Shown: piece by piece, positions 1 to 12,388 of the stretch
How the letters are laid out: each line of letters starts with the position of its first letter
Position numbering within the stretch: position 1 is the first letter of the stretch
NCBI GenBank assembly: GCA_003254905.1
Contig: QANU01085996.1
Coordinates: 372,001-436,000, forward strand
Reading direction: 5' to 3'
DNA from: Nissolia schottii
Taxonomy: Eukaryota; Streptophyta; Magnoliopsida; Fabales; Fabaceae
Length of the DNA: 64,000 nucleotides
Notes under the pieces: model-generated
Told to the model about the DNA's origin: nothing
What the model saw: only the letters and a program-made list of their open reading frames with translations
Database searches by the model: none
Program-made: the position numbers and the translations under genes

Positions 1-308
1 AAGGGTTAGGTTTCGTTGCCCCGTAAAATTGCTGGAGCCATCGGATGAGCTTCGGCTCGAAACGAAATTCGTTTAGGATACTGGCAAACGCTCGTGGAAT
101 TTCTTGACTCGGTAAGAAAGTCCAAGATCCCTGAGAAAACGCTTCCGGATTGAAGAGAAAAATTAATGTATCATAACGGTATGTCCGGAATAATTTTAGG
201 GCAACTAGGTGCGAAACATTTTGGACAAAACACGATCAAACGAAACCGGAACCGGTCTTGGTAAGGTTTCTTATCTCCATCAGGAGATATTTATATAATA
301 AATATAAC

Positions 309-566
<258 letters not shown>

Positions 567-620
567 GGAAAAAAGAAAAAGAAAAAGAGAAAAGAAAAAG
601 GAAAAGCCATAGGACGTGGC

Positions 621-628
621 TATAAATA
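621..628 (+). promoter_or_regulatory. TATA box inside the LTR
   Basis: TATAAATA sits in the context GGCTATAAATAGC, a strong plant TATA consensus. It lies inside the putative LTR and could be its RNA polymerase II promoter. If so, the element reads on the plus strand. Confidence 0.4.
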
Positions 629-1031
629 GCTACATAATTTTCAGAAAACTTTACGTTACTTTCAGTCATTTTCACAAACACCAGTCCCGTTCCGACACAT
701 CTCGGTTTCTCGCTGGAGTCTCGAAAAAATTGCCGGAGCATGCCGTTGCAACCAGGAAGTTACCAGCATCAAGGCTATCAAATCAGAATTTTCATTAGAG
801 GTAGATAACTCTAGACCCACTGTGTATGTGGTGTAACTTTATAACTATATATGTGTTTTTGTGTATGTTTGACTGTAAAATTGTAAGTAGAAATTTAGGA
901 GAGTATAGGGTAAAGAGGGTTTTGAGAGATTTTGACAAATGAAATGCATAACTGTACTGATTGGAACCCTAGGAACAGTAAACATTCTGGAGAAAATGAG
1001 AACTGAAGTCTCGGGAACCCATTTTATCAAC

Positions 1032-1265
1032 TTTCATTCGATTGAAGAAAGCTTTCAGTCGAATAAAAGACAATTTGAGCTTTTAATCGATTGAATTCCA
1101 ATTCAGTCGAATGAAAGGAAATCTTAGTATTTCAATCGATTGAATTCCCAGTGCATTCGAATGAAAGCATTCTGAGGATTTCAATCAAATGAAACTCCAA
1201 TTCAGTCGAATGAAAGAACGCGCAGGGATTTCATTCGAATGTAACCCTAGACATTCGAATGAAAC
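1032..1265. repeat. Array of about ten short palindromes (CATTCGAATG / CAATCGATTG type)
   Basis: Short motifs built on ATTCGAAT, ATCGATTGA and GTCGAATGA recur about every 20-27 bases, starting near 1032, 1053, 1087, 1108, 1133, 1157, 1180, 1203, 1228 and 1252. Many are perfect inverted repeats, for example TTCATTCGAATG and TCAATCGATTGA. They lie in the presumed LTR. The function is unknown; a protein-binding array or degenerate minisatellite is possible. Confidence 0.75.
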
Positions 1266-1868
1266 CTGAAAGACTTGAGACTTTAGTGGTTCTAAGGGAT
1301 CCATGAGTGAGGGTATGCCTATTTTGGTACGCACAAGCATGCATCATGAGGAAATGGCCGTTAGGACGACCGTAGATAACTAGAGATATTCACATAAAGT
1401 TAAAGGTATATAATTGAACTTTAGGGAATAAAGCAGAGTAAGAAGGCTCTGATCACCAAGGATTCAGACGGCCTTAGTCAGAGTATAGTTATATAGCTAG
1501 GAAGATCCTTATTCTCTTGGCACGTCTTACAGACACACCCCTTACCAGTCCCAAAAGGGTGGATTGGTTAACGAGGTAAAGGACCCTAAAGAAAGCAAAG
1601 AAATGATGAATAAGAAAGGGTGACGTCATACCTAAAGATAAGATAATAAAGATGAGAAGTCCAACGCTTGGTTGCGTCGCAAGGGCCAGCCCCCGCCTCC
1701 TACCTAGTGGAGGTTAGCCTACTTGATAGGCAATGATGGACACTAGACCCCATCGGCGGTTAGCAACCACTTAGGTGTGAACGCAGCCTGGTCGCCGCCA
1801 AGTTGGGAATAGAAGTGGTTGTAGCCGTATGGTCGCGACTACATGGGCGAAGGACTAGAGAGAAAAAG

Positions 1869-1992
1869 GACGCTAACCCGGGTAAGCCGGTATGCGTAAG
1901 AAAAGAAAGGAAGGACGCTAACCCAAGTAAGCTGGTATGCGTAAGAAAAGAAAAGAATGACGCTAACCCAGGTAAGCCGGTATGCGTAAGAG
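1869..1992. repeat. 45-bp tandem repeat, about 2.8 copies
   Basis: Units start at 1869, 1914 and 1959 with GACGCTAACCC. Each continues through GGTAAGCCGGTATGCGTAAG with a few substitutions. The 45-bp period equals 15 codons, so both strands stay open across it, but there is no sign that it is translated. Confidence 0.9.
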
Positions 1993-2409
1993 ATTCCCAG
2001 ATTCCCCTCATGCACTATATAGTGTCATGTATGAATGAATGGATGTATGTATGTATGTCAGTATGTATGCAGGTATGTACGTATCTATATATGTTTATGC
2101 ATTATGTATCGTCAAGGGAACGGCCCAAGACGACTATTATGTCCTTAGCAGTAACGTAAAGCTAATGAGCATGAAGCCTAGGTAATAACAAGATTAGTTA
2201 CCTGATCACCTAGTAATTTAGGTAAAGCTGCTCAGGACATAGGTTGATGATCATAATAATCAGTAGGGATCTAGTATACATGACACTTAGAGGTCTTTCC
2301 TGAGTGGCCTGGACTCTGCCTGAGTAAATGAATTATAGAGAACACGTCGAGTTCCCACTAAGAACATAATTGTTCTTACCCCACTTGTGTATGACTCCAG
2401 ATTGCAGTC

Positions 2410-2859
2410 ATGACTTTCCCCCTGGCCAAAGACGTATGGTTATTTACTTGCACACGTCAGCGTAACTTCCGCACGGACACTCTCATTGAGACATGCACCT
2501 TTGCGCCCTCCAACATGCCTAACGAGCCCGAGGTCTCACCTAGGCGAAGACTCAGAGGAACAGGGTCCTCTCCGATGCGTCCCATATGGCTCGACGAGCG
2601 CTCCGGAGGTAGTAGCCGCGACTCGATCCACCTCATTGGAGAAGGGGAGTTCCCTCCGTCCGAGCCAATGACAGACCTAGGACAGTCTACCCCGCTTGTT
2701 CGTGGACGAGGCCGCCGGACTACCGCCAGGAAGAGGGTACTTCCAGTCTTACCGCGTCGCTTTGCCCCTCGAGACTTCACCGCGGTGACCGACCTATCCA
2801 GTGAGGATGATGCTGCAGGAGAGGAGGACCCAGCGGAGCAGGAAGAGGATTCAGAGTAG
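2410..2859 (+). CDS. Orphan GC-rich ORF inside the LTR (149 codons), function unknown
   Basis: The reading frame is open from ATG 2410 to TAG 2857-2859. It is clearly GC-richer than the surrounding LTR, with many CG dinucleotides. The predicted product is basic and Arg-rich in the middle (for example GRGRRTTARKR) and acidic at the C-terminus (SSEDDAAGEEDPAEQEEDSE). I recognise no domain. It lies in a presumed LTR, so it may be a captured or chance ORF rather than a gene. A shorter start at 2515 is also possible. Confidence 0.3.
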   Translation: MTFPLAKDVWLFTCTRQRNFRTDTLIETCTFAPSNMPNEPEVSPRRRLRGTGSSPMRPIWLDERSGGSSRDSIHLIGEGEFPPSEPMTDLGQSTPLVRGRGRRTTARKRVLPVLPRRFAPRDFTAVTDLSSEDDAAGEEDPAEQEEDSE

Positions 2860-3330
2860 AAGGCTGGACCCCAGGACCCCGTAGCAGCTATAGGAGTAGG
2901 TTTGTATCGTGCACGAAGTGAGTAGTTACCACTCGTGTACGTAGACTTTTCTAGTTGTTATATATGTACTTTATGTTGAACTTATATTTATAATATAATG
3001 ATATGGACAAAATTATGTATTGGTAATATATTGGTATGTTGTGTGTATTCGGGCCCTTATGTGTACTTCTACTGACGGATCTCCATATGACAGGTATGTA
3101 CTCGTACTTCCTTTATCTCTTGCTATACCGTTACACGATGTATTATTCGTATGATTCTTTATTTTCTAGAAATCCGTACTTACGAAAGAAATTTCAAAAT
3201 GACCTATATTTTTTGTAACTCTAGTTTGAAAAGGTAACTTAGAACAGTAATATTTCATAGCACCAGAAGATAACTACCTAGCCAGGAAAGCTTATGACTT
3301 AAGCATAGACCAACTAACTAGGGTGTTACA

Positions 3331-3627
3331 CCAAATACACCTCAAATTAATGCATCATGTGGCGCATCAACATTGTGGTTAACGACGCGACAACCATCAA
3401 TGTCATTCTAGCCGCCAAGGACATTATTGTTGACAGCTTCTACTCAAGCCGTTGTGAGACCAACCGGTCGAATAGCCCGTCAAGGGGGAGGTCTGCACTA
3501 CATACGTTTCATGGGTGCGATGACAAAAATGGAGGAAAGCGATATTAGTGGTGGAGGGATTAGGGAACAGAGAATTAGGACAATATCAGGCAAGATGGTA
3601 AGGGTAGGGGGTAGGAGCACTGGCGTG
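3331..3627. other. Unassigned stretch right of the LTR
   Basis: This stretch has moderate GC. Short frames on both strands show no family I recognise. It may be decayed element or coding sequence; nothing can be assigned. Confidence 0.5.
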
Positions 3628-3801
3628 GTTGTTAAAATCAAAATTTTACATAAAATTAAAAGAGTAAAATAAAAATGTAAAACATGAAATTGTAACACGA
3701 TTTAAATTATAGGATCATTCAATCTAACTAATAATAATGTGATTGACTACGCTTTTTAAAATCGTAAAATATTTTAAGATTTAAATCAAGATTTTAACAA
3801 C
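3628..3801. mobile_element. MITE-like element with 12-bp perfect terminal inverted repeats (copy 1)
   Basis: The element starts GTTGTTAAAATC and ends GATTTTAACAAC, an exact inverted pair. The interior is AT-rich. A second, diverged copy with the same internal order lies at 63369-63537. I see no clear target duplication, so the superfamily is unassigned. Confidence 0.7.
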
Positions 3802-4800
3802 TTAAGTGTGATGGTTGGGAATTGGTAAAAATAAATAGTTAAGGAGTTTTCAAGGTAAACTTAAAAATGTGTATAGCTACCATTCAAAAATGAATTTAAT
3901 TGCATTTTAGGTGTGACAAAATAAACATAAATCATACACATCACTAAATATGGTGGATAGTATAATGCGTTTTATTTTTCTTGATTAATTTCTAATGATT
4001 CTGGCCCTTATTTTATTTTACGACATAATTGGCATTTGTTAGAGAAGACATAATGAATTCTGATAAACTTTAACATGCATATTAAGTTGCTGATGTAGAT
4101 CCATTTCGAATTAAATTATGCACTGTGCTAATCACTTATAGCTTGTTTAATCATCATAAAGAACAATTAAACTTTAATTTAAAAATCTCATTCAAATGCC
4201 TCCAAATCCGTTAAACGTACATGGAAGCTGGTAAGACTTAAAAACTATTTGATACTAAGTATTTATTAATAAATATATAAATTTATCCTTATAATTTCAC
4301 TCTTCGGAATATGAAAAATTATAATTTTCCTTTAAGATATTAATATACGATGTATCGTTTTTGCGTGCAAAGCACGGATGCCCATTGCAACGATTTATCT
4401 TCAACAATTTTAGAGAGTATTAAATTGAGGTTTTTTATATTCAGAACATGAAAAATTATAATTTTCCTTTAAGAGATTAATATACGATATAAGCATACCC
4501 GTCTAGTTCCAAATTGGGAGGTTCGAAAATCCTTTTATCACTTTATCTTCTAACCTGAAACAAAAAATAACAATAATAATGGTTAGAAATTAATGTAATT
4601 TGTTAGAGTTAAACAAAAATGTAATTTTTTATTTACTGAACTAGTTATCTCATGTACTGTAGCAGCAGAAGTTGGACTTTGACTGCACAGTAGAAGAAGT
4701 GGCACCCATAGCAAAGCAACTAGTAATAATAACAATAATATAATAATATAAAGTATACATAATTGAACAATGGTTACATGTACACACACACACACAAAAA
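3802..4800. other. AT-rich intergenic DNA
   Basis: No coding signal is seen. Two near-identical pieces with the core ATGAAAAATTATAATTTTCC occur near 4312 and 4448. A GTGCAAAGCAC hairpin lies near 4365. A short CA run (4782-4796) precedes the RCF3-like gene. Confidence 0.7.
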
Positions 4801-5082
4801 AAAATACACGTAATATAGCCTGGGCTCATCTTCCTGCTCTCAGATGCTCCGAACTTCTCTAGGGTTTCACAGTCACAGCGACCCCATCCAAGCCATGGCT
4901 TTCAACGAACGAACTCTGAACTCTGAACTCATTCTTGCACAATCGATTCTGTTTCCCGTCGTCACAATGCCTGGATTCTAAACCGCGCTGTGCGAAATCC
5001 CCAAGTAAACCCTCGGAGCTCATCGAATTTTCCCCCACTGCTACTCTGAACTTGAAATCGAATCGAAGTTCTAGAACCTTCA

Positions 5083-8000
5083 ATGGAAAGGTCTAGATCT
5101 AAGAGGAACTACTACTATGACCAGGACTATGATTCTGAAACCTTGGCTAGGACCAGGCCTCGCTATAATAACCACCACTACAACAACAACAACAACAACA
5201 ACAGCAACGCCTCCACCCACCGCCACCGCGGCGGCGGTGGAGGAGGGCGTATGCACCCTAAGGCGCAGGACTCACCGGTGACGGTGACAACCAGCTACCG
5301 CATTCTGTGCCACGACCTGAAGGCCGGCGGAGTGATCGGGAAATCCGGCAGCATCATAAAGCACATACGGCAGCACACCGGCGCGTGGATCAACGTCCAC
5401 GAGCTGATGCCGGGGGACGAGGAGCGGATCATCGAGGTGTCCGACACGCGCCGCCGGGACCCCGAGGGCAGAATGCCGTCGTTCTCGCCGGCGCAGGAGG
5501 CGCTGCTCATGATCCACGAGAGGATCCTGGAGAGCGACGCGGCGTTCGGGGTCGGGGAGGATGAGGAGGAGTACGGCGGAGGAAGAGGTGGTGGTGGAGG
5601 CGGCGGCGGCGGCGGGAACAACCGCGTTGCGACGAGGTTGGTGGTTTCGAGAATGCATGTTGGGTGTTTGTTGGGGAAAGGAGGGAAGATCATTGAACAA
5701 ATGAGGCAGGAGACGAGGACTCAAATTAGGATACTCCCTAGGGATCACAATCTACCCCGTTGCGTTTCCATGTCAGAAGAGATTGTTCAGGTGCAACCTT
5801 CAAAAACAGAAAACAAACCCTGGAACTTCATTTTTCCATCTGGTGCATTATTAATGAATTGCATGCATGCTAAAAAACCCGAACTTTCATTGGTGTTGTT
5901 TTACAATGTGAGCACCGATTTGGGGTGTGGAGTAAGGACTTTGGGGCAAGCTCTGGTTTTGCTCGTTTACTCTGTTACTAGTGGTTCTTTTGATTTTGGA
6001 GGACTAATTAAAGTTGCTTAACCGATGATAACGAATGAAATGGATTTTTTTAACGGTTCACTCTTTTGTTTAATTGTTAAATACTCATTGAATCAATTAA
6101 TGAAATAAAAACATGAGCTTGCAATCACAAGCTGGTTTCAGCTATGGTGCGAGTGGGCATTTGAAGCAACTTAATTCCTTCCAGGAAGGAGGAATGATTT
6201 TCAGCTTCAAATCATTCTGAATTGCATTTTATCTTGGATTTTCGGTTTCGTGCTGCATGTCTGAAGTTTATAGTAACTGCTTTCGATTTAGTGGAGGGTC
6301 TTGTGCGTCTGTATTGATCTGGTTGAACTTGATTACGTCATGGATGTAATTATTTATCAGTTTTTCCTTGAATTTGATCAATCAATTGTGAAAGAGAGCA
6401 GGCAGTACCAACTGGAGCATATTATTTTCCACGGTTCTCTCTTTTTCTGCTTTGCCACCGGACCTACTGGTTGCCGGTCTAACAGTCTAGTGATGCATGG
6501 CCATTCTAAGGATCTGACGTGATTTCCCTGCAAACTCATTTAATAAAGCATTGAAACTGAAAAATATTAATTATACTATATTCTGTGCAGGTTGTAGGCG
6601 ATGTAAATGCTGTAAAGAATGCTATGGTAATTATATCATCAAGGTTACGGGAGAGCCAGCATCGTGACCGTGGTGGTCATTTCCATGGACGCGGGCATTC
6701 ACCAGAGCGTTTTTTCTCCCCTGATGATGATTATACTCCTCATACAGCTGGTGGATCTCGCAGATCAGCTATCGACGGGCCTTCCTTTGGATCACGTATA
6801 TCTGCCATCAATGCTAGAAACAATAACCACCCATCATTAGCTTATTCAGTGGAGCCGGGGGCTGCTCCTTTGGCTGATGAAGTACTGCCCTTCTATGGGG
6901 AGGAACTTGTTTTCCGTATACTTTGTCCAGTTCAGAAAGTTGATCGTATTATTGGAGAATCAGATGGACTTGTGGAGTTCCTTCAAAATGAAATTGGTGT
7001 AGATGTAAAGGTCACTGATCCCGTTGGTGGTTCTGATGAACAGATAATCATCATTACTTCAGAGGAGGTATTTCCTTTCCTTGTTTTCGATATCTCTGTC
7101 TCTAGTGTGTATACTAGTGGTAAATCTTTTAGGTCACTAGTTCAGATTTTGTGTTTTCCACATGGATATAATTCTCCAGTATTGGAAGAACGAAACTTTA
7201 TGGAATGAATAACAAGGTTTGTATACAAGTTTCCATGAAGGTGGGGAAAGCTGTTAATAACAGTAATTGATAACTGCTACAAAAGAATTATAATTAACGC
7301 TAAAGTCATGAAAACTAGTGTAATAATGATGTATGTTACATTGTTAAAGTTCTAACTGTTCTTATCATGTACTAAAGGGTCCTGATGATGAGCTGTTCCC
7401 AGCTCAGGAAGCTTTGCTGCATATACAAACACGTATTGTCGATCTTATTCTAGACAAGGACAATACTATAACCACCAGGCTTGTTGTCCCATCTAGTGAT
7501 ATTGAATGCTTAGATGGAAAAGATGCATCGCTATCGGAAATAAGGAGGCTGACTGGTGCTAATATTCAAATTCTGCCTAGAGAAGAACTACCTCTCTGTG
7601 TTGCAAGAACTGATGAGCTGGTTCAGGTATGTTGTTTGACCTACTACTTGGCCAAATATAAATATTATAGTAGATTCCTTTTGGTAAATGTAGTCTGAGT
7701 GAATAATGATAAATGTGAACTTTATAACGTATACAATAAGATAAAGGGGATTCCCCCACTATGGCTGTCAAATGGTGTCCAATTTATCTTTCCCTTTTTA
7801 CCCTTATATCATTCTCTTAGTCACTTAGCAGTTTTTTTTTTTTTTCCTTTCAGAAGTACAGTTACCAAGTGCACATGGATGACACCTGTGTACATAATCT
7901 CATTTTCTTTCCCGTTTATTTATTCTAAAAATTTACCAACATATTTAATTAAAAAGTGAACATATTTAGTATTCAATTGTTTTCTTACTAAAAAAATAAG

Positions 8001-10133
8001 AAAAGCGGCTTAATAGGCACGAGAGTGGCTATTTAGCTGCTAGTGATGATAGTTTCTATGCCTCAAAGCATCATACATAGTGTGAATTAATGATAAGTGT
8101 TGAACTTTATAATGATGGTAGTTTTTATTCCTCAAAGCATCATACTTAGTGCACCACATTTATGCCAACTAGTTCTAAAAACCAAATAAGGTAAGGTTTT
8201 CATTGGTTTTTTTATTAGAAAATTTCCAATAAATGGTAGAGAGGATCCAAGACTTTAACTTCCTCAAGGTTAAAGCAAAGATCAAGCATTCAAATTCTGC
8301 TTTCTACATTGCTCATTTGCTCCTCTATTGCCTCTACAGATTGTGGGAGAGATAAAAGCAGCTCGAGATGCTGTTGTTGAAGTGACGTCAAGATTAAGAG
8401 GTTACTTGTATAGGGACTTCTTTCAGAGAGATACAGTACCACCATCCGCCCCTTTACCTGGCGTGGAGGCATCTTCTTCTAATAATATAGCTCCAGTTAC
8501 TGAAATTCCTCCAACCTATCAGAATTTGCAAAATGTGGCAGCATCCCTTCCATCAAAGGTATTCTCTTGACACAATGAGAAATGCCATTTTATCTTAAAT
8601 ATTACCGAATCTTTGCTTTTCTGTTGATTGGCATTTGGGAGACTTGGTAGGCATCTTGAGTATATATTTCTTCTTGTTTACACTTGACATCACTTTTGAG
8701 TGAATAATGTATTCTCAACAGTTTTTCTGTTGAGGGAAAAGAGGCAATTGTCTGCCTCTTTTTGTATATTCCTATTCTGGGTCTGTATTGAGTTATGCTG
8801 TGTCATAAAAGAAGGAATATGTCTGTCATCTGTGATAGATTAAGTGATCCTCTGAAGTATGAACCCGCACTTATTTATCCAGTGAGTGGTCAGGTGACCA
8901 AGTTGTTAAAAAATAAAGGCAGTATTATTTGCAATGGCTATTAAAGTGCAGTCTACTATCTCAGATGTTCTTCACATTTTAGGGGTTTTGAATCGTATAG
9001 AAGTAGCAATAGCTTGGGCCAAACTATAGAGAATGTTGATTTTTTTTATTTGAAGAGAAACTTAAGCCTTAAATCTTCTTTCTTTTTGGAAGGAAACTGG
9101 AGGGTCTAGCACTGAGACAGGAAAGCAGAAAGAAAATGATCGCCGTGATGATGTGCTGAGTGGTTTAAATAGGTAAGTGCTCCCTAGCTCATTCAAGATA
9201 TGATGTTGTACGTTAGCGTTGAGTGACTTGCCATATCTCACTCATACCTTTCTTCAACAGAAGTTTTTGGAGGCTGTTTTTTCTCCCCTCCCCCCTCTCA
9301 TGCATGTGTGTCTGTGTTTTTTTGCCTCTTTTTTGTATTTTGTTTTAGGATTGCTGTGCCCCTTGTCACGAGGAGCACACTTGAAGTTGTTCTACCGGAT
9401 TATGCAGTTCCAAAGCTTATAGCAAAATCCAAAAGCAAGCTTGCACAGATAAGTGAGGTATTTATGATTAGATCTTTCTGCCCCTTCAATATTTGAAATA
9501 GAAAGTGCTGAAATCAGACGTTTACATACCAAGGTTTTGGTAAAAAAGTGTCATACTGTTGTTGTATTTGTATCTTTTTTCTGCCATCATTGCGGAGATT
9601 TTTGTCCCTGCATTCTGTGAGCAATTTAGTTACTCTCAGAAAAACATTGACAGTATATTGCTCTGCATCCAGATTGTATAAAGAGTAAATGTATTTTCAT
9701 GTCATGTTTCAGATTAAAGAATGAAAAGCAAAATCCTTAGTAACTTCCAATAATTGTTTTTTTTTTTTTCTTTCCAAGTCTCGGATTAGATTATAGAAAT
9801 TATTATCACTTTATAACTATTTTTTATTTGGATTGAAAGTAATGTATTTCACTTATATTTTGATGGGAGCAGTTGTCAGGAGCCAATGTAACGCTTGTGG
9901 AGGATAGACCAGATGTGACAGAGAAGATTATTCAGATATCTGGCACACCAGAGCAGGCAGAGAGAGCCCAGAGCTTGCTCCAGGGATTTATTTTGAGCAG
10001 TAAGTCTTCTCTCAACGTGTTGACCGTGGCATGCATTAGTCTTCTTGGTTCTAAGGTCCATGTCTTAACGTAAATTTGAACTGACATTTATTGTTGGTTT
10101 CACCCTTCTGCAGCACAAGAAGATGGCCCTTAA
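5083..10133 (+). CDS. RCF3: Five-KH-domain RNA-binding protein, RCF3/HOS5/SHI1-like (662 aa)
   Basis: Eight coding exons: 5083-5790, 6591-7067, 7378-7626, 8340-8558, 9093-9172, 9349-9457, 9873-9999 and 10114-10133. All introns are GT-AG and the joined frame gives 662 residues. The N-terminus MERSRSKRNYYYDQDYD is typical of the RCF3 (HOS5, SHI1) family. Those are nuclear KH proteins that act with the CTD phosphatase CPL1 in stress-gene transcription, splicing and pri-miRNA processing. KH1 (about 71-155) and KH2 (181-265) have good GXXG loops, GKSG at 86-89 and GKGG at 198-201. KH3-KH5 have degenerate loops (GESD 358-361, GKDA 442-445, AKSK 603-606). A poly-Asn run and two poly-Gly runs flank KH1. 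The ATG is the first in the exon, after about 280 bases of leader. The 5' UTR and polyadenylation site are not fixed. The orthology call rests on the N-terminus and domain order. Confidence 0.93.
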
Positions 10134-10640
10134 GGACACACTGAAAGTTGGTTTGACAGAGGGATAGTGCCATTGATTGTGTATGGGGCATTTTGTTCTT
10201 TGCACTGATTGATTTTTACATGTCTACAAGATTGCTGTCGCCAAGAGTTGGAATCTTCAACGTGAGAGAAGCATTCCACTGTAAATGTTGTACTAAGGGT
10301 GCTTCTATTTTTTTGTTTTTGTTTTTTTTGGTAGAATTATTCGTTAGTTTTGTTAGTTTTTTCAGCAAAGTGCAGGGAGCAATTATTGGCTACCCTGGGA
10401 TGCTACATGTACAAACAAAATTTTGACAACAATCATATAACTCGCTCAAAAATCATGAGTTTCATTATACTCACATTTTCACTTTCCAAGATGGAACCGA
10501 TGCTATTATGTGAGAGTTGTATGTTTGTTATTCAATTTTTGTTGTACAGATAACATTCTTGTAGTACTTGTGCATAGTGCTATGCACGGAAGTTAATTTG
10601 AATTTGTTGATCTTATTTTTATATAAATTGTTTCATTTTT
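10134..10640 (+). other. Probable 3' UTR and downstream region of the RCF3-like gene
   Basis: T-rich sequence follows the stop codon. No second gene is visible before the AT-rich intergenic DNA. A GTGCATAGTGCTATGCAC hairpin lies at 10570-10587. The end of the transcript cannot be placed from sequence alone. Confidence 0.4.
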
Positions 10641-12288
10641 TTTAAAATGTTAGAGGTGAGAGAATAGTAATTTTAAATTAGAAAGAGAGGTATGTTTAGT
10701 GAAATTTGAAATTTAAATTAAAAAAAAGTAAAATTTGGTGAAAGTAATTTGGGCAAAAAAAATTTGTAGAAAAAATTTTAAACATTTAATTAATATAGAT
10801 TATGAGCGAACAATCATAAGCTTTCCCCCTTCCCCTGAATAAAGAAATGAAATAAGTTTTTTTTTAATTTTTTTAGAAAGGTAAATTAAATTTCAAAAAC
10901 AATATGGTTTTACATAGACCACGTCACCATTTAATGGTGAGTGATATTGTAAACACTTATTTTAAAATACATTATGATTCATGAGTTATTTGAAATTAAT
11001 TAAAATAGTGATGATTGATTTGGATTTCTATAACATAGTGACAGCCATTATAAAGTGAAACTTTGAAGGAACTAGCAAACTTTAGCCTTTTCTAGGCCAA
11101 AATGTTGATGATAGGTTGGGAAGCCGTTGTGTTTGGTGGTGATTAAAAGCCATTCATTATCAAAAAGAAAAAAAGAAAAAATAAAGGCCATTCAAATTGA
11201 GTGCCACGTGTCATATGACTATTAGTTCTTGGGCCTGATTTTGCTAGTTATGGATGAACATAGTAATAATGTGGAGAACGAGGCTAGTGATGGGTTGAGG
11301 TAAATTGGTATGGAGAAATTTAAATTCAAATGTATGATTTTAGATGAGACAGCTCACACTATACACAACCCTCCAAACTTTTGTCTAACCTTAATTAGCA
11401 TGACTTGTTTGGTCACGTAACGTGACAATGATAACATCTTCTTGTGAGATTTTTTGTTTTGAAAGTCTTATTTATGGTTGGTTATTCGGATTTTCTCCTA
11501 AAAATAGAGAATTTTAAATGTTCACTCATTTTTTATTGATAAGTATGGGTAAATGGATTAATTATATTAAATAATGTGTAAAAAATGACATGAATAACCT
11601 TTAATCAAAAGACTTAAATAAAAGACATTCTTCAATTCTTTCACCACTGGCCATCTTCCTGACGTCGATATCTTCCACCACCGGCCATCCTCCTATTGTT
11701 GGCATCCACACCGCAGCCAATCAAGTCTCTTCCTCACGATCCCAAAAGGACAGCAGTGGCAACAATGCCTTCAGAGCGGGGTGGAGCAGAGCAACACTCC
11801 ATATCTAGTACCCCACAAACACACACAGTTGCAACGCAAAAAAATAAAATAAAAAACAACTTTTTTCATCAAGAGCTAAGCGAAGAGTCCAAGTTCACGT
11901 CCACAAGGACCATGGTTTTTCTTCAAGAGCTAAGCCAAAAGGGATCTAAAACAAAAATCTCGGAACAAAGAATAACTAGTTGAAGATCAATTATTGTGGT
12001 GGTCATAAAGAGTATCAAATGGGTGTGTTATGCGTAATCATGATCACCATCAATCCATTATCATACTCAAATTAATTTAGATCCAAGAACAAAATTTATA
12101 AAAACCTTAACTTTTATTCCAAGTTCTCATTTTTTTTTTTAATAGATCCACTTAAAAAAAGTCTTTATACAGGAAAAATAAATGGGGATTAGAATGAACA
12201 ATGGTCCATCCATTTGTTGTTTTATCTTCTAAATCAATATTAACAAAAATGTTTGTGCACGATAATTAAAAATGAATATGCACAATTA
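10641..12288. other. Intergenic AT-rich DNA
   Basis: No gene is recognised. A short richer patch at about 11640-11980 has an open frame of 95 codons on the plus strand with low-complexity composition and no family match. It is more likely decayed repeat than a gene. Confidence 0.6.
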
Positions 12289-12388
12289 AAAGTTTGTGCA
12301 TGTGAAAACTAACGGAAATTGATCCAAGTGATAAGCGGCTTAGTATCGCTAACTCACCCGCCATATCCAAAAAAAAGTTTATGCATGT
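12289..12388 (+). mobile_element. Truncated tRNA-derived SINE with target duplication
   Basis: The core at about 12317-12348 (GATCCAAGTGATAAGCGGCT) matches the 5' part of the full SINE at 59606-59758, including the box-A-like GTGATAAG region. It ends in an A run. Near-identical 15-mers AAAGTTTRTGCATGT at 12289-12303 and 12374-12388 look like the target duplication. The box B half is missing. Confidence 0.65.

Noticed and set aside
6301..6522. 73-codon frame between RCF3 exons
   Set aside because: Lies inside an intron with clear splice sites on both sides and has no family features.
11696..11983. 95-codon frame in intergenic DNA
   Set aside because: Low complexity with an internal near-repeat (CAAGAGCTAAG twice); no conserved features.
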